Positions 1 through 9,057 of a stretch of DNA of 64,000 bases are shown here, piece after piece. Below the pieces are notes generated by a model, which saw nothing but the letters and a program-made list of their open reading frames with translations, was not told where the DNA came from and did no database searches. Position 1 is the stretch's first letter. Each line of letters starts with the position of its first letter. The position numbers and the translations under genes are program-made. Origin of the DNA: Gordonia zhaorongruii (GTDB lineage Bacteria; Actinomycetota; Actinomycetes; Mycobacteriales; Mycobacteriaceae); contig NZ_CP041763.1 in assembly GCF_007559005.1 (NCBI RefSeq), forward strand, positions 1,272,463-1,336,462. The letters run 5' to 3'.

Positions 1-665
1 GCGACGTCCTGTCGCTCATCGAGCAGGCCGAAGCGCATTTCGACGCTGATGACGCTGAGCGGACCGCTGCCAAGATCAGCCAGGGCGACCTGACGCTCGA
101 CGACTTCCTCGAGCAGATGCTGATGATCCGGAAGATGGGGCCCATCGGCAACCTGCTCGGGATGCTTCCCGGCGCGGGGGACATGAAGGACGCGCTCTCC
201 CAGGTCGACGACAAGCAGCTCGACAAGATCCAGGCGATCATCCGCGGCATGACACCGGCGGAACGAGAGAATCCGAAGATCATCAACGCGTCGCGCCGCA
301 TCCGCATCGCGAAGGGGTCGGGTGTCACCGTCACCGACATCAACCAACTGGTCGACCGCTTCTTCTCGGCCCGCAAGATGATGTCGCAGATGTCCGGCCG
401 CATGGGCATGGGCGGCGGAGGCAGCCGAAAGACCAACCGCAAGGGCAAGAAGGGTGCGAAGGGCCGCAAGGGCAAGGGAAAGGGCCGCGGGCCCACACCG
501 CCCAAGGGCATGCGCGGCGGCTTCCCCGGAATGCCGGGGGCAGGGATGCCCGGCTTGGGACTCCCGCCGGGCATGGATCTGTCGAACATGCCTGCCGGGC
601 TGGATGAACTGCCACCCGGTCTGGACGGAATCGACCTCAACGATCTGAAGTTCCCGAAGAAATAG
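1..665 (+). CDS. ffh: Signal recognition particle protein Ffh, 3' part
   Basis: C-terminal part of the SRP GTPase that binds 4.5S RNA and signal sequences to deliver nascent membrane proteins. The gene enters from the left edge; the reading frame begins at base 3 (DVLSLIEQAEAHFD) and runs to TAG at 663-665. It shows the end of the GTPase domain and the methionine-rich M domain (QMLMIRKMGPIGNLLGMLPG, later KMMSQMSGRMGMGGG). A long basic Gly/Lys/Pro tail follows, rich in GMPGAGMPGLGLPPG-like segments and typical of actinobacterial Ffh. The GTP-binding motifs lie outside the window. Confidence 0.96.
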   Translation, partial: DVLSLIEQAEAHFDADDAERTAAKISQGDLTLDDFLEQMLMIRKMGPIGNLLGMLPGAGDMKDALSQVDDKQLDKIQAIIRGMTPAERENPKIINASRRIRIAKGSGVTVTDINQLVDRFFSARKMMSQMSGRMGMGGGGSRKTNRKGKKGAKGRKGKGKGRGPTPPKGMRGGFPGMPGAGMPGLGLPPGMDLSNMPAGLDELPPGLDGIDLNDLKFPKK

Positions 666-674
666 GGAGGACGC

Positions 675-1766
675 GTGGTGAGCACCGGCGCACAGCACTT
701 CGCGGGCACCGATCCGTTCACCGGTGAGTCGCTCGAGTTCTGGGTGTCCGGCGGCACCGTGTCGTTCGAACCGGTCGCGGGAGCCGACACCGCGGTCGGC
801 GGCCCGGACGCCGCCTGGATCGTGCCCGGACTCGTCGACGCGCACAACCACGTCGGCATCGCGCCGGGCCTCGGCGTCACGATCGACCGAGCCCGCGGGT
901 TCGCCTACGAGGACGCACAGGCCGGCGCCCTGCTCATTCGCGAGGTCGGCTCACCGCTCGACACGCATCCGCTCGATGACGATCCCCGCTGTCCGCGGTT
1001 TCTCCGCGCGGGCAAGCACATCGCGCGCCCGAAGCGGTACCTGCGCGATTACGGCGTCGAACTCTCCGATCCCGACCTGCTGGCGAATGAGGTGGCCAGG
1101 CAGGCGCGTGCCGGTGACGGCTGGGTGAAACTGGTCGGGGACTGGATCGATCGCGAGGCAGGCGATCTCACGCCGCTGTGGACTCGTGCGCAACTCGACA
1201 CCGCCGTCGCGACCGCTCACGAGCACGGCGCCCGTATCACCGCCCACGTCTTCGGTGCGGCGGCGCTGCCGGACATCGTCGCCGCAGGCTTCGATTCGAT
1301 CGAGCACGGCACGGGCCTGGACACCGACCTCATCGACGAGATGGTCCGCCGCGACATCGCGCTCGTCCCCACGCTCATCCAACTCGAGAACTTCCCGGGT
1401 ATCGCCGATTCGGCCGATCGCTTCCCGAAGTACCAGGAGACGATGCGCAGGTTGTACGACGGTCGTACGGCTGTGTTCGCGGCAGCGCGCGAAGCCGGAG
1501 TGCGAATCTACGCGGGCACCGATGCCGGGGGATTCATCGGACACGGGCGGATCATCGACGAGGTGGAGGCGCTCACCGGAATCGGCTTCTCGCCGTTGGA
1601 CGCGTTGGCCGCGGCGTCGACCGCCCCGCGGGACTGGCTGGGCGTGCCCGGCATCGCCGAGGGAGAGCGGGCCGACTTCCTCGTGCTGGACGCCGACCCC
1701 GCGGACGACCTGTCGACGCTGCGCAGACCGGTGCACGTGGTGTGCTCCGGGGAGAAGATCGGCTGA
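675..1766 (+). CDS. Amidohydrolase family protein (imidazolonepropionase/prolidase type)
   Basis: Metal-dependent hydrolase of 363 residues, cytoplasmic, substrate unknown. The amidohydrolase ligands are visible: HNH at residues 57-59 (VDAHNHVG), Lys152 in VKLVGDW, His191 (HVFG), His211 (EHG) and Asp283 in AGTDAGG. The gene lies 9 bases after ffh with AGGGAGG at 664-670 just before tandem GTG codons at 675 and 678. The first is used here; the second is equally possible. A homologue in the same place next to ffh is known in Mycobacterium. Function beyond the superfamily is not inferable. Confidence 0.85.
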   Translation: MVSTGAQHFAGTDPFTGESLEFWVSGGTVSFEPVAGADTAVGGPDAAWIVPGLVDAHNHVGIAPGLGVTIDRARGFAYEDAQAGALLIREVGSPLDTHPLDDDPRCPRFLRAGKHIARPKRYLRDYGVELSDPDLLANEVARQARAGDGWVKLVGDWIDREAGDLTPLWTRAQLDTAVATAHEHGARITAHVFGAAALPDIVAAGFDSIEHGTGLDTDLIDEMVRRDIALVPTLIQLENFPGIADSADRFPKYQETMRRLYDGRTAVFAAAREAGVRIYAGTDAGGFIGHGRIIDEVEALTGIGFSPLDALAAASTAPRDWLGVPGIAEGERADFLVLDADPADDLSTLRRPVHVVCSGEKIG

Positions 1767-1779
1767 GGTAGCGCTCGGG

Positions 1780-2436
1780 TCAGGAGAGAATCTGCTGTAC
1801 GCCGATGGCGATCAGCAGCACGGTGACCAGCCATCCGGCTCCACGTGCGACGGTGCCCTGGTTCCGTCGGGCCTTGCCGAACAGCCGTCCGATCCACGAT
1901 CGCGGCCGTTGCCGGACCACCGCGAGCGCGAGGCCGGCGAGGACCGGGAGGCTGAGCGCGACCGTCGCATACAGGATCAATCCCAGATAGCGCGTGTTCG
2001 CCGGAACGTCACTCGCCGACAGGACGGCCAGACCCGCGTAGAACGGCACCGAGGTAGCCGACTGCACCAGGCCGAGGATGAATCCGACCAGGACGGTCAG
2101 CGGCGACGGGGAGCGAAGGGGGGAGAGGATTCGGTCGATCAAGCTCGACGAATCTCCGCCGCGCCAGGTCAGGAAGGCCGTGAGGATGCCCGTCAGGATC
2201 AGCAGGATGCCGAAGACCGGCGAATCGATGACCGTGCTGACTACCGACTCCAGACCGTCGAAGGCGAGCAGAACGATCACTGCCAGCACGAAGACACCGA
2301 GCCAGTCGCCGAGCAGCAGCAGCGGAGCGATGTGCCGGTACCGGCCGGGCGCCAGCATCAGAGCGAGTGCGACGAGGACGCCGATGAGGAGCACGTTGAC
2401 CGAGTCGACGAACGCAAGCGACAAGGCATGCAGCAT
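1780..2436 (-). CDS. GAP/Sap-family multi-pass membrane protein
   Basis: A 218-residue integral membrane protein with about six hydrophobic segments: residues near 7-28, 37-58, 70-88, 112-135, 145-170 and 196-217. The layout (start LSLAFVDSVNVLLIGVLVAL, a central charged loop, SATSVPFYAG) resembles the GAP family, related to LysE-type exporters, with members linked to cell-envelope lipid export in mycobacteria. That assignment comes from topology and general sequence feel only. It is convergent with the amidohydrolase and divergent from rpsP, and it stands alone. Confidence 0.6.
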   Translation of the reverse strand: MLHALSLAFVDSVNVLLIGVLVALALMLAPGRYRHIAPLLLLGDWLGVFVLAVIVLLAFDGLESVVSTVIDSPVFGILLILTGILTAFLTWRGGDSSSLIDRILSPLRSPSPLTVLVGFILGLVQSATSVPFYAGLAVLSASDVPANTRYLGLILYATVALSLPVLAGLALAVVRQRPRSWIGRLFGKARRNQGTVARGAGWLVTVLLIAIGVQQILS

Positions 2437-2564
2437 GGGCTTGATCTACTCCGGTCGTCGTCCGGCGCCTCCGAACGGTCGCCGATGTCTCGCTGACACG
2501 CTACCGGTCTCCTCGCGAGAACCCCGATTCCGGCAGAGCGGAAGAAACCGGGGAGCCGACCGGT

Positions 2565-2593
2565 TTGGGCTTGGCCTGCGCCTCTGGCAGAAT
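2565..2593 (+). promoter_or_regulatory. Promoter of the rpsP-khpA-rimM-trmD operon
   Basis: A -35 element TTGGGC (2565-2570) and a -10 element CAGAAT (2588-2593) are separated by 17 bases. They lie in the 282-base gap between the divergent membrane-protein gene and rpsP. The leader to the rpsP start is about 120 nt. The 12-mer TCTGGCAGAATG at 2583-2594 recurs exactly at the rplS promoter. Nothing else is evident in the gap. Confidence 0.6.
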
Positions 2594-2718
2594 GAAACGC
2601 TGGTTCGCCGGAGCCGGCCAAGGCCGACCGGCGGTCACCCCGTAAGAGATCGCAAAACCGGGCTCGCCGACATGGACGGGTCGCTGAATTGCGCTGTGAC
2701 ATAAAAGGAGACGCCACC

Positions 2719-3195
2719 ATGGCCGTCAAGATCAAGCTCACCCGAATCGGCAAGATCCGCAACCCGCAGTACCGCATCGTGGTCGCCGACGCCCGCACCC
2801 GTCGCAACGGCCGCTTCATCGAGACCATCGGCAAGTACCAGCCGAAGGAAGAGCCGTCGTTCATCGAGGTCGACTCGGAGCGCGCACAGTACTGGCTGAG
2901 CGTCGGCGCACAGCCGACCGAGCCGGTCGAGAGCATCCTCAAGGTCACCGGTGACTGGCAGAAGTTCAAGGGCCTGCCGGGCGCCGAGGGCACGCTGAAG
3001 GTCGCCGAGGAGAAGACCAGCAAGCTGGACCTCTTCAACGCCGCGCTTGCTGCCGCGGAGAGCGAGCCGGCCGCTGACGCGACCACCGCCAAGAAGAAGG
3101 CCAAGAAGGCCGACGAGAAGCCCGCTGAGAAGGCCGACGAGGCTGCCGCAGAGAAGCCCGCCGACTCCGCAGGCGACGACAAGGCAGACGCGTGA
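2719..3195 (+). CDS. rpsP: 30S ribosomal protein bS16
   Basis: Small-subunit ribosomal protein, 158 residues. The conserved core [20 protein letters not shown] and the [15 protein letters not shown] stretch identify bS16. A Lys/Ala/Glu-rich tail after residue 95 (repeats of [16 protein letters not shown] type) makes it longer than the roughly 80-90 residue enterobacterial protein, as is usual in actinobacteria. ATG at 2719 is chosen over an in-frame upstream ATG at 2689 because AAAGGAG (2704-2710) sits 8 bases before it and the family begins MAVKI. It overlaps khpA by 4 bases. Confidence 0.97.
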   Translation: MAVKIKLTRIGKIRNPQYRIVVADARTRRNGRFIETIGKYQPKEEPSFIEVDSERAQYWLSVGAQPTEPVESILKVTGDWQKFKGLPGAEGTLKVAEEKTSKLDLFNAALAAAESEPAADATTAKKKAKKADEKPAEKADEAAAEKPADSAGDDKADA

Positions 3196-3434
3196 GCACT
3201 GTCGTCGCAGACGCAGTCGAGCACCTCGTCCGAGGAATCGTCGCGAACCCCGACGACGTCCGCGTCGATCTGATCACCGGCCGTCGTGGCCGCATGATCG
3301 AGGTTCACGTGAGCCCGGAGGACCTGGGCAAGGTCATCGGTCGCAACGGTCGTACGGCGACCGCGCTGCGCACCCTGGTCACCGGTATCGGCGGCCGCGG
3401 GATGCGCGTCGACATCGTCGACACCGACCGCTGA
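3192..3434 (+). CDS. khpA: KH-domain RNA-binding protein KhpA
   Basis: An 80-residue protein that is a single KH RNA-binding domain. The GxxG loop lies in [12 protein letters not shown], after LGK and before the [17 protein letters not shown] strand. Known KhpA proteins bind RNA, often with KhpB, and affect ribosome assembly and cell elongation. It starts at GTG inside the rpsP stop (GTGA), which implies translational coupling, and precedes rimM by 11 bases. This rpsP-khpA-rimM-trmD order is common in Gram-positive bacteria. Confidence 0.93.
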   Translation: MSTVVADAVEHLVRGIVANPDDVRVDLITGRRGRMIEVHVSPEDLGKVIGRNGRTATALRTLVTGIGGRGMRVDIVDTDR

Positions 3435-3445
3435 CGAGTCAGTAG

Positions 3446-3982
3446 ATGGATCTCGTCATCGGCCGCGTCGCCAAGACGCACGGTGTTCGCGGTGAGCTGG
3501 TCGTGGACGTGCGCACCGACGATCCCGATCAGCGATTCGCGGTCGGCACCCGATTGATCGGCCGTGCCCCCAAGGGAGCAGGCGAGAACGAGTACGAAGT
3601 GGCAGCCGCCCGGCCTCACGCCGGGCGGCTGCTGCTGTCGTTGGCGGGGGTGAACGATCGCGGTGCGGCCGATGCACTGCGTGGAACGCTGTTCGTCATC
3701 GACGCCGCGGCCGTCGACTCCGGTGACGATCCGGACGAGTTCTACGACCACGAGCTGGAGGGGCTGCCGGTCACCACGGTGGATGGAACCGCGGTCGGCG
3801 TCCTCGAGTCGGTGCTGCATCTGCCCGGCGGCGAGGTGCTCGCAGTGCGGGCTGCCGATGGTCGGGAGATCCTCGTTCCGTTCGTCCGGGAGATCGTGCC
3901 GACGGTGACCCGGGACGGGATCGAGATCGACCCGCCGACCGGACTGATCGACCTCGACGCGGCGGCGTCGGAACGGGACTGA
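3446..3982 (+). CDS. rimM: Ribosome maturation factor RimM
   Basis: Binds the 30S head through uS19 and promotes maturation of the 16S rRNA 3' domain. The 178-residue protein shows the N-terminal beta-barrel signature ([17 protein letters not shown], residues 4-20) and the C-terminal PRC-barrel region ([13 protein letters not shown], then [13 protein letters not shown]). Its length fits the family. It is third in the rpsP operon, with trmD 4 bases after its stop. Confidence 0.96.
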   Translation: MDLVIGRVAKTHGVRGELVVDVRTDDPDQRFAVGTRLIGRAPKGAGENEYEVAAARPHAGRLLLSLAGVNDRGAADALRGTLFVIDAAAVDSGDDPDEFYDHELEGLPVTTVDGTAVGVLESVLHLPGGEVLAVRAADGREILVPFVREIVPTVTRDGIEIDPPTGLIDLDAAASERD

Positions 3983-3986
3983 CGAC

Positions 3987-4703
3987 GTGCGCATCGACGT
4001 CGTGACCATCTTCCCCGAGTATCTCGACCCGCTTCGGGCCGCACTGCTCGGTAAGGCCGTCGACGCGGGGCTCATCGATTTCGGTGTGCACGATCTGCGG
4101 AACTGGGCGCGCGACGTGCATCGCAGCGTCGACGACACTCCGTACGGCGGCGGACCGGGCATGGTGATGAAACCCCAGGTGTGGGGCGAGGCGCTCGACG
4201 AGGTATGCCCCGACGACGCGCTCCTCGTCGTGCCGACGCCTGCGGGTGTCCCGTTCACCCAGGCGACAGCGGAGCGCTGGAGCGAGGAACGCCACCTGGT
4301 CTTCGCCTGCGGTCGTTACGAGGGCATCGACCAGCGCGTCTTCGACGATGCGGCCCGCCGTGCGCGCGTGGAGGAGGTGTCGCTCGGCGACTTCGTGCTC
4401 ATCGGCGGTGAGGTCGCCGTTCTCGCGATGGTGGAGGCCACCACCCGGCTGATGCCCGGCGTGCTCGGCAACCCTAAGTCGCATCAGGAGGACTCGTTCT
4501 CCGATGGACTGCTCGAAGGGCCGAGTTACACGCGACCCAGAACCTGGCGAGACCTGGAGGTCCCGCCGATCCTGCTCTCCGGTGACCATGCCAAGGTCGC
4601 GGACTGGCGTCACCGCCGGTCATTGGAGCGGACACGCGACCGGCGCCCCGATCTGCTCGCCCCCGATCTGCTTGACTCCGGCCTGCTTGATGAGGACAGC
4701 TGA
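3987..4703 (+). CDS. trmD: tRNA (guanine-N1-)-methyltransferase TrmD
   Basis: Methylates G37 of tRNAs using S-adenosylmethionine, which prevents +1 frameshifting. The 238-residue product carries trefoil-knot SPOUT motifs: [13 protein letters not shown] at the start, [15 protein letters not shown], the SAM-binding knot [11 protein letters not shown] and [13 protein letters not shown], and [13 protein letters not shown] start at 3987, 4 bases after rimM. It is probably the last gene of the operon, since the next gene differs sharply in composition and has no clear ribosome-binding site. Confidence 0.97.
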   Translation: MRIDVVTIFPEYLDPLRAALLGKAVDAGLIDFGVHDLRNWARDVHRSVDDTPYGGGPGMVMKPQVWGEALDEVCPDDALLVVPTPAGVPFTQATAERWSEERHLVFACGRYEGIDQRVFDDAARRARVEEVSLGDFVLIGGEVAVLAMVEATTRLMPGVLGNPKSHQEDSFSDGLLEGPSYTRPRTWRDLEVPPILLSGDHAKVADWRHRRSLERTRDRRPDLLAPDLLDSGLLDEDS

Positions 4704-4753
4704 ATCTCGGCGGGTCGCGGAACCCTGAGCGCGCTACGCACGTCTGAACTCGT

Positions 4754-6016
4754 ATGGGCACGGTGTGGGCGAGTATCGAGGAGACGCTCGCGCGCATCGA
4801 CTCGATGGATGCGGGTGCCGCCGCAGCCGACGCTGCCGAACTCCGCCGCATCGTCGCGGCCGCGGCAGCGGTCGCGGGACGATTGAGCGCTGCGTTCGCG
4901 CCGACGGACGGGCTCTCCGGACGGTCCGCCGAGGGCGCGTCCGCTGCCGGTGCCGCGTTGGCGACCCGGATCGAGTCCGCATCGCAGACCTTGTCGCCGG
5001 GGTCGGCGGCCCTCGACGGTGCGTCCGCCGCGCTGGACGGGAGCATCGCGAGTCGTGACCGGGTCGCAGCCCTCGGACGTCTCGAGGCCGAGTTTCCGGA
5101 GCTGCGCGTCGCCGTCGTCGGCACGCTGAACGGTTTGATGGGCGTGGCCTACAACAGTCCGATGTCGGCGAGCGCGGGTTCGGTGTCCGCGGCGGGAGGT
5201 CCGGAGTCCGGGAGCGGCGGCCGCCGGGGTTCGGCGACGGTGTGGAGTGCGGTTGCGGGCGGACCCGTCGCCGGTGTCGCCACGAGCGGGGCCGGATACG
5301 GCACCGGACTCGACGGTTCGACGAGCGCCGCCGGAGTGCCCGAACCCGTAGGGCTACCGGTAGAACAGCCGGTGGGACGGAGCGCCGACCCCGTGGTCTC
5401 GCCCGGAACCTCAAGGAACGTCGCGACGGACGGGTCCGGCTCCGGTGGTCACGCCAGGTTCCGGGGCGGCGGTTCCGGTGCAGGCGGGGGATCGGGGCCG
5501 GCCGGACCTGCGGGTGGCGGCCCGTCCCGGAGTCCGGTCGGGTCCGCCCACGCCGGCCGTGCCGATCCCGTGGCGATCTCCGGTGAGGCGATCGCACCGC
5601 CGTCCGGTGCAGTGCTGTCGGGGATGCCGCCGACGATGCCGATGACCGGCTTCGCGGGCGGCGGACCGGTGACACCGCGTGCCGGGCTACCCGGTGCCGC
5701 GATGAGGAACAGTGGAGCCGGCGGTACCGGACTCCCGTCAGCTGCGGCATCCCCGCCGCCGACATCCTCGCGTCCCTCGGCGCCCGCGGGAGGCTATCCA
5801 TCGGGCGCGGCACGCAGACGCGACGACGAGACTTCGCGTGGACCTGCCGACTACCTGCGGTCGACCAGGGAGGGCGAGCTCCTGCTCGGCGCGCAGCCGT
5901 TGGTGACGCCGCCGGTGCTGCCGCCGCGCCAGAACGTGATGCACGGGGCCGAGCAGCCGGGCTCGGGCAACAGCTCCGGTGACGAGGTGGAGCAGGAGCT
6001 CGATCCGACCCTGTGA
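4754..6016 (+). CDS. Disordered Gly/Ala/Pro-rich protein, possible type VII-secretion-like substrate
   Basis: Not recognised with certainty. The 420-residue product has an Ala-rich helical N-terminal part (residues 1-130) ending in LNGLMGVAYNSPM. A roughly 230-residue Gly/Ser/Pro/Ala low-complexity stretch follows, then a compact tail (DYLRSTREGELLLGAQPLVT followed by PPVLPP). From memory, the helical region with a YNSPM-like end and the YL-LLG-PPV tail resemble WXG/PPE-like secreted proteins of Rhodococcus and Nocardia; this is inference, and no signal peptide or ESX gene is present. Mycobacterium has the lipoprotein gene lppW at this position. Codon choice keeps the neighbours' strong third-position GC, so it looks translated. 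ATG at 4754 has no clear Shine-Dalgarno sequence. Confidence 0.6.
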   Translation: MGTVWASIEETLARIDSMDAGAAAADAAELRRIVAAAAAVAGRLSAAFAPTDGLSGRSAEGASAAGAALATRIESASQTLSPGSAALDGASAALDGSIASRDRVAALGRLEAEFPELRVAVVGTLNGLMGVAYNSPMSASAGSVSAAGGPESGSGGRRGSATVWSAVAGGPVAGVATSGAGYGTGLDGSTSAAGVPEPVGLPVEQPVGRSADPVVSPGTSRNVATDGSGSGGHARFRGGGSGAGGGSGPAGPAGGGPSRSPVGSAHAGRADPVAISGEAIAPPSGAVLSGMPPTMPMTGFAGGGPVTPRAGLPGAAMRNSGAGGTGLPSAAASPPPTSSRPSAPAGGYPSGAARRRDDETSRGPADYLRSTREGELLLGAQPLVTPPVLPPRQNVMHGAEQPGSGNSSGDEVEQELDPTL

Positions 6017-6022
6017 GCGGAT

Positions 6023-6051
6023 TTCACTAAGGCCGATTCATCTGGCAGAAT
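6023..6051 (+). promoter_or_regulatory. rplS promoter
   Basis: TTCACT (6023-6028) and CAGAAT (6046-6051) are separated by 17 bases in the 177-base gap before rplS. The leader to the rplS ATG is about 135 nt. The 12-mer TCTGGCAGAATG at 6041-6052 is identical to the one at the rpsP promoter. Confidence 0.6.
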
Positions 6052-6193
6052 GTTTCAGGTTGCCTGTCGCGGCTGGTGAATCCGGCTGCGCAGCGCACTA
6101 CCCAATGACTCGGGCATGAACCGGTCGAACCCGCCGCGCCTCGCGGAGCGGGTCGCCAGGTTCCTCTGTCCTGCTGAACGAAACGGACCTGAT

Positions 6194-6535
6194 ATGAACA
6201 TCCTCGACTCTCTCGACAAGGCGTCGCTGCGCGACGACGTCCCCGAATTCGCGCCCGGCGACACCCTCGACGTGCACGTCAAGGTCATCGAGGGCTCCAA
6301 GGAGCGCGTCCAGGTGTTCAAGGGCGTCGTGATCCGTCGCCAGGGCGGCGGCATCCGTGAGACCTTCACGGTCCGCAAGGTCTCGTTCGGCACCGGCGTG
6401 GAGCGCACCTTCCCGGTCCACAGCCCGACCATCGCCAAGATCGACGTGCTGACCCGCGGTGACGTGCGTCGCGCGAAGCTGTACTACCTGCGCGACCTGC
6501 GCGGCAAGGCAGCCAAGATCAAGGAGAAGCGCTGA
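6194..6535 (+). CDS. rplS: 50S ribosomal protein bL19
   Basis: Large-subunit protein at the 30S-50S interface, 113 residues. Signature regions: [40 protein letters not shown] and [18 protein letters not shown] at the end. ATG at 6194 is chosen because bL19 starts shortly before the [10 protein letters not shown] segment; the in-frame ATG at 6116 would add 26 unconserved residues. It has its own promoter and is followed by a strong hairpin terminator. Confidence 0.96.
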   Translation: MNILDSLDKASLRDDVPEFAPGDTLDVHVKVIEGSKERVQVFKGVVIRRQGGGIRETFTVRKVSFGTGVERTFPVHSPTIAKIDVLTRGDVRRAKLYYLRDLRGKAAKIKEKR

Positions 6536-6577
6536 GCTTTCCCGCTCGGCGGTCGTGAGATCGTCGCAGCGAAGAGT

Positions 6578-6617
6578 GCCGGCCCCATCGCGTCGTCGAT
6601 GGGGGCCGGCATTTTCT
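6578..6617 (+). terminator. Terminator after rplS
   Basis: Left arm GCCGGCCCCATCG (6578-6590) pairs with CGATGGGGGCCGGC (6597-6610, one bulged G), followed by ATTTTCTT. A GC-rich stem with a T-run makes a convincing intrinsic terminator. Confidence 0.85.
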
Positions 6618-6673
6618 TGTATGCGGCTCTTCCTGCGGACGGTGCCGTGCGTGGTCCGTTCGTCGGGAGTCGC

Positions 6674-6679
6674 TAGGCT
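6674..6679 (+). promoter_or_regulatory. -10 element of a leaderless lepB transcript
   Basis: TAGGCT lies 7 bases before the GTG at 6687, the spacing expected if transcription starts at or next to the start codon. No Shine-Dalgarno sequence is present. Confidence 0.5.
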
Positions 6680-6686
6680 GTTATCC

Positions 6687-7538
6687 GTGGACGACAACTC
6701 TGAGGCTTCCTCCCACGACGATTCCGCGCGCGACGCCGCGCCCGGAGGCGCGAACCAGGACGGTGGGGCTCAGGATCGGAAGTTCACGATCCGGGACGCC
6801 GACGAGGTGAATCAGCCGAAGAAGAAGCGGGGCTTCCTCAAGGAGCTCCTGGTCATCGTCGCCATCGTCCTGGCGCTGATGTTCATCTTCACTCAGTTCC
6901 TGTTCCGGCAGTACGTGGTGCCGTCCGAGTCGATGGAGCCGACGCTGCACGGGTGCTACGGGTGCAGCAACGATCGCATCGTCATCGATAAGTTCGGCTA
7001 CCGATTCGGGGACCCGGAGCCAGGCGACGTCATCGTCTTCGAGGGGCCGACCGAGTCGTGGAACGCCACCTGGTCGTCGCCGCGCTCGTCGAACCCGGTC
7101 CTGCACAAGGTGCAGGACGTGCTCTCGTGGTTCGCACTGGCGCCGCCCGACGAGAACAACCTCGTCAAGCGGGTCATCGCAACGGGTGGTCAGACGGTTC
7201 AGTGCCGGAACGAGGACGGCAAGGGAGTGACCGTCGACGGTGAGGCGCTCGATGAGCCGTATATCGACAAGAGCCTGCAGGTGGATACCAGCACGGCGTC
7301 CGGCGGGGTGCTCGGCGGCGGCAGCTGCTACGGGGAGGACTTCGGGCCGATCAAGGTTCCCGACGACCACGTGTGGGTGATGGGCGACAACCGTTCCAAC
7401 TCGGCGGATTCGCGTGCCCACATGGACGACGAGTTCCAGGGCACGATCCCGGAGTCGGAGATCCGCGGCAAGGTGCGATTCATTCTGTACCCGTTCTCGC
7501 GCATCGGCGGCGTCGACGCCGTCAACCCGCAGGGCTGA
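6687..7538 (+). CDS. lepB: Signal peptidase I
   Basis: Membrane serine protease that removes signal peptides on the outer face of the membrane; 283 residues. An acidic disordered N-terminus is followed by a KKKRG basic patch, one membrane segment (about residues 51-71), catalytic Ser82 in PSESMEPT and catalytic Lys161 in NNLVKRVIATGG. The box E motif MGDNRSNSADSR is also present. GTG at 6687 is preferred because a TAGGCT -10 lies just upstream; an in-frame ATG at 6621 would add 22 residues. rnhB follows after 21 bases. Confidence 0.93.
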   Translation: MDDNSEASSHDDSARDAAPGGANQDGGAQDRKFTIRDADEVNQPKKKRGFLKELLVIVAIVLALMFIFTQFLFRQYVVPSESMEPTLHGCYGCSNDRIVIDKFGYRFGDPEPGDVIVFEGPTESWNATWSSPRSSNPVLHKVQDVLSWFALAPPDENNLVKRVIATGGQTVQCRNEDGKGVTVDGEALDEPYIDKSLQVDTSTASGGVLGGGSCYGEDFGPIKVPDDHVWVMGDNRSNSADSRAHMDDEFQGTIPESEIRGKVRFILYPFSRIGGVDAVNPQG

Positions 7539-7559
7539 CCCTCAGGAAACTCGACGACG

Positions 7560-8219
7560 ATGTCCCGTGCAGATCGCTGGCCGCCGCGGTCGCCAGTTCG
7601 CAAGGCAGCCTCGCTGCGCACCCTCGAGTTCACGCTGGCGCGTCAGGGCCTCGGTCCGGTCGCGGGCGTGGACGAAGCCGGCCGCGGCGCCTGCGCGGGT
7701 CCGCTCGTGGTGGCCGCATGCGTGCTGGGCGGCTCGCAGAGCCGAGCGCTCGCGGAGCTGGACGATTCCAAACGGCTCACCGAGGCGAGGCGGGAGAGGC
7801 TCTACGGCGCGGTGACCCGATATGCGGTCAGCTGGAGCGTCGTAGTGGTCGAGGCGGCGGAAGTGGATCGGATCGGGGTGCACGTGGCGAACATCGAGGG
7901 GATGCGGCGCGCGGTCGCCGGATTGTCGATGCGCCCGGGGTACATCCTCTCGGATGGATTCCAGGTTCCGGGTTTGACGGCTCCGTCGCTGCCGGTGATC
8001 GGCGGCGACGCGAACGCCGCCTGCATCGCCGCCGCCTCGGTGCTGGCGAAGGTGACTCGCGACCGTCTGATGGTGAGCATGGACGAAGCCGTTCCCGGAT
8101 ACGATTTCGCAGTTCACAAGGGATACAGCACGGCCCACCACATGTCGTGCCTTGACACGCTCGGTCCGTCGTCGCAGCACCGGCTCTCGTACCGGAACGT
8201 TCGCGATAGGCTTGCATGA
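7560..8219 (+). CDS. rnhB: Ribonuclease HII
   Basis: Cleaves RNA in RNA-DNA hybrids and single ribonucleotides in DNA. The 219-residue protein has the [15 protein letters not shown] motif with catalytic Asp38 and Glu39. Further acidic and conserved elements are [36 protein letters not shown] and HKGYSTAHH. The ATG at 7560 closely follows lepB. Its TGA overlaps the next ATG (ATGA), so the DUF2469 gene is probably translated by coupling. Confidence 0.95.
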   Translation: MSRADRWPPRSPVRKAASLRTLEFTLARQGLGPVAGVDEAGRGACAGPLVVAACVLGGSQSRALAELDDSKRLTEARRERLYGAVTRYAVSWSVVVVEAAEVDRIGVHVANIEGMRRAVAGLSMRPGYILSDGFQVPGLTAPSLPVIGGDANAACIAAASVLAKVTRDRLMVSMDEAVPGYDFAVHKGYSTAHHMSCLDTLGPSSQHRLSYRNVRDRLA

Positions 8220-8530
8220 TGAGCGCTGAGGACCTCGAGAAGTACGAAGCCGAGATGGAGCTGTCCCTGTACAAGGAGTACAAGGACATCGTCGGGCAGT
8301 TCACGTACGTGGTGGAGACCGAGCGCCGGTTCTATCTCGCGAACGGGGTCGATCTGATTCCGCGAAGCAGTGACGGCGAAGTGTATTTCGAGATCCACAT
8401 GACTGACGCCTGGGTGTGGGACATGTACCGTCCCGCACGTTTCGTGAAGCAGGTTCGGGTCGTGACGTTCAAGGACGTGAACGTCGAAGAGCTCGAGCGT
8501 TCGGAGCTGCGGCTACCCGACGAGCCGTGA
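8216..8530 (+). CDS. DUF2469 protein
   Basis: A 104-residue acidic protein of the actinobacterial DUF2469 family: [20 protein letters not shown] at the start, then [15 protein letters not shown] and [17 protein letters not shown]. The function is unknown. It is linked to rnhB in many actinobacteria, as here by a 4-base overlap. Tandem ATG codons at 8216 and 8219 make the exact start ambiguous by one residue. Confidence 0.88.
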   Translation: MMSAEDLEKYEAEMELSLYKEYKDIVGQFTYVVETERRFYLANGVDLIPRSSDGEVYFEIHMTDAWVWDMYRPARFVKQVRVVTFKDVNVEELERSELRLPDEP

Positions 8531-8655
8531 CCGATGATCGGGCGAGTGCGCCTGCGATGCGCTGATCCTGTGGATCACGCCGAAGCTGTCCACAATCGGG
8601 GGCCGGATTCCTTTTCGCTCGTCACGCCGGGACAGTGTGGACGATCGTGGCTGGC

Positions 8656-9051
8656 ATGGGGGAAGCCACACAGCGTCCGGACCGGCGCAGACACATCGGC
8701 AGGCTCGGCGAGGACATCGCCGCGGCCTACATCGAACGACTGGGCTGGCGTGTGCTCGACCGGAACTGGCGGACCAGATACGGCGAACTCGATCTGATCG
8801 CCGCCGACGGCGACTCGCTCGTCGTCGTCGAAGTGAAGACCCGAGCCAGCCGCACGTTCAGCGACCCGGCCGAGGCGATCACCGTGCAGAAGCTGCGGCG
8901 CATGCGACGCCTCGCCGGCCAGTGGCTGTCCGCGCAGGACACCCGGTGGCGGACGGTGCGTTTCGATGCGGTGGCGATCCAGCTCGACATCGCCGAACCC
9001 GAAGACCTTGAGCGAGCCCGGATCTCGCATCACTCCGGCCTGGTGGAGTGA
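8656..9051 (+). CDS. YraN/UPF0102 nuclease-fold protein
   Basis: A 131-residue member of UPF0102, a restriction-endonuclease-like fold often found next to rnhB and comM. Visible core: LGEDIAAAYIERLGWRVLDRN, then YGELDLIAADGDSLVVVEVK with the acidic and Lys residues of the nuclease site. The substrate is unproven. ATG at 8656 is chosen by family length; in-frame GTG codons at 8635 and 8647 are alternatives and none has a clear Shine-Dalgarno sequence. It probably forms a unit with comM and dprA. Confidence 0.87.
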   Translation: MGEATQRPDRRRHIGRLGEDIAAAYIERLGWRVLDRNWRTRYGELDLIAADGDSLVVVEVKTRASRTFSDPAEAITVQKLRRMRRLAGQWLSAQDTRWRTVRFDAVAIQLDIAEPEDLERARISHHSGLVE

Positions 9052-9057
9052 GCAGCC

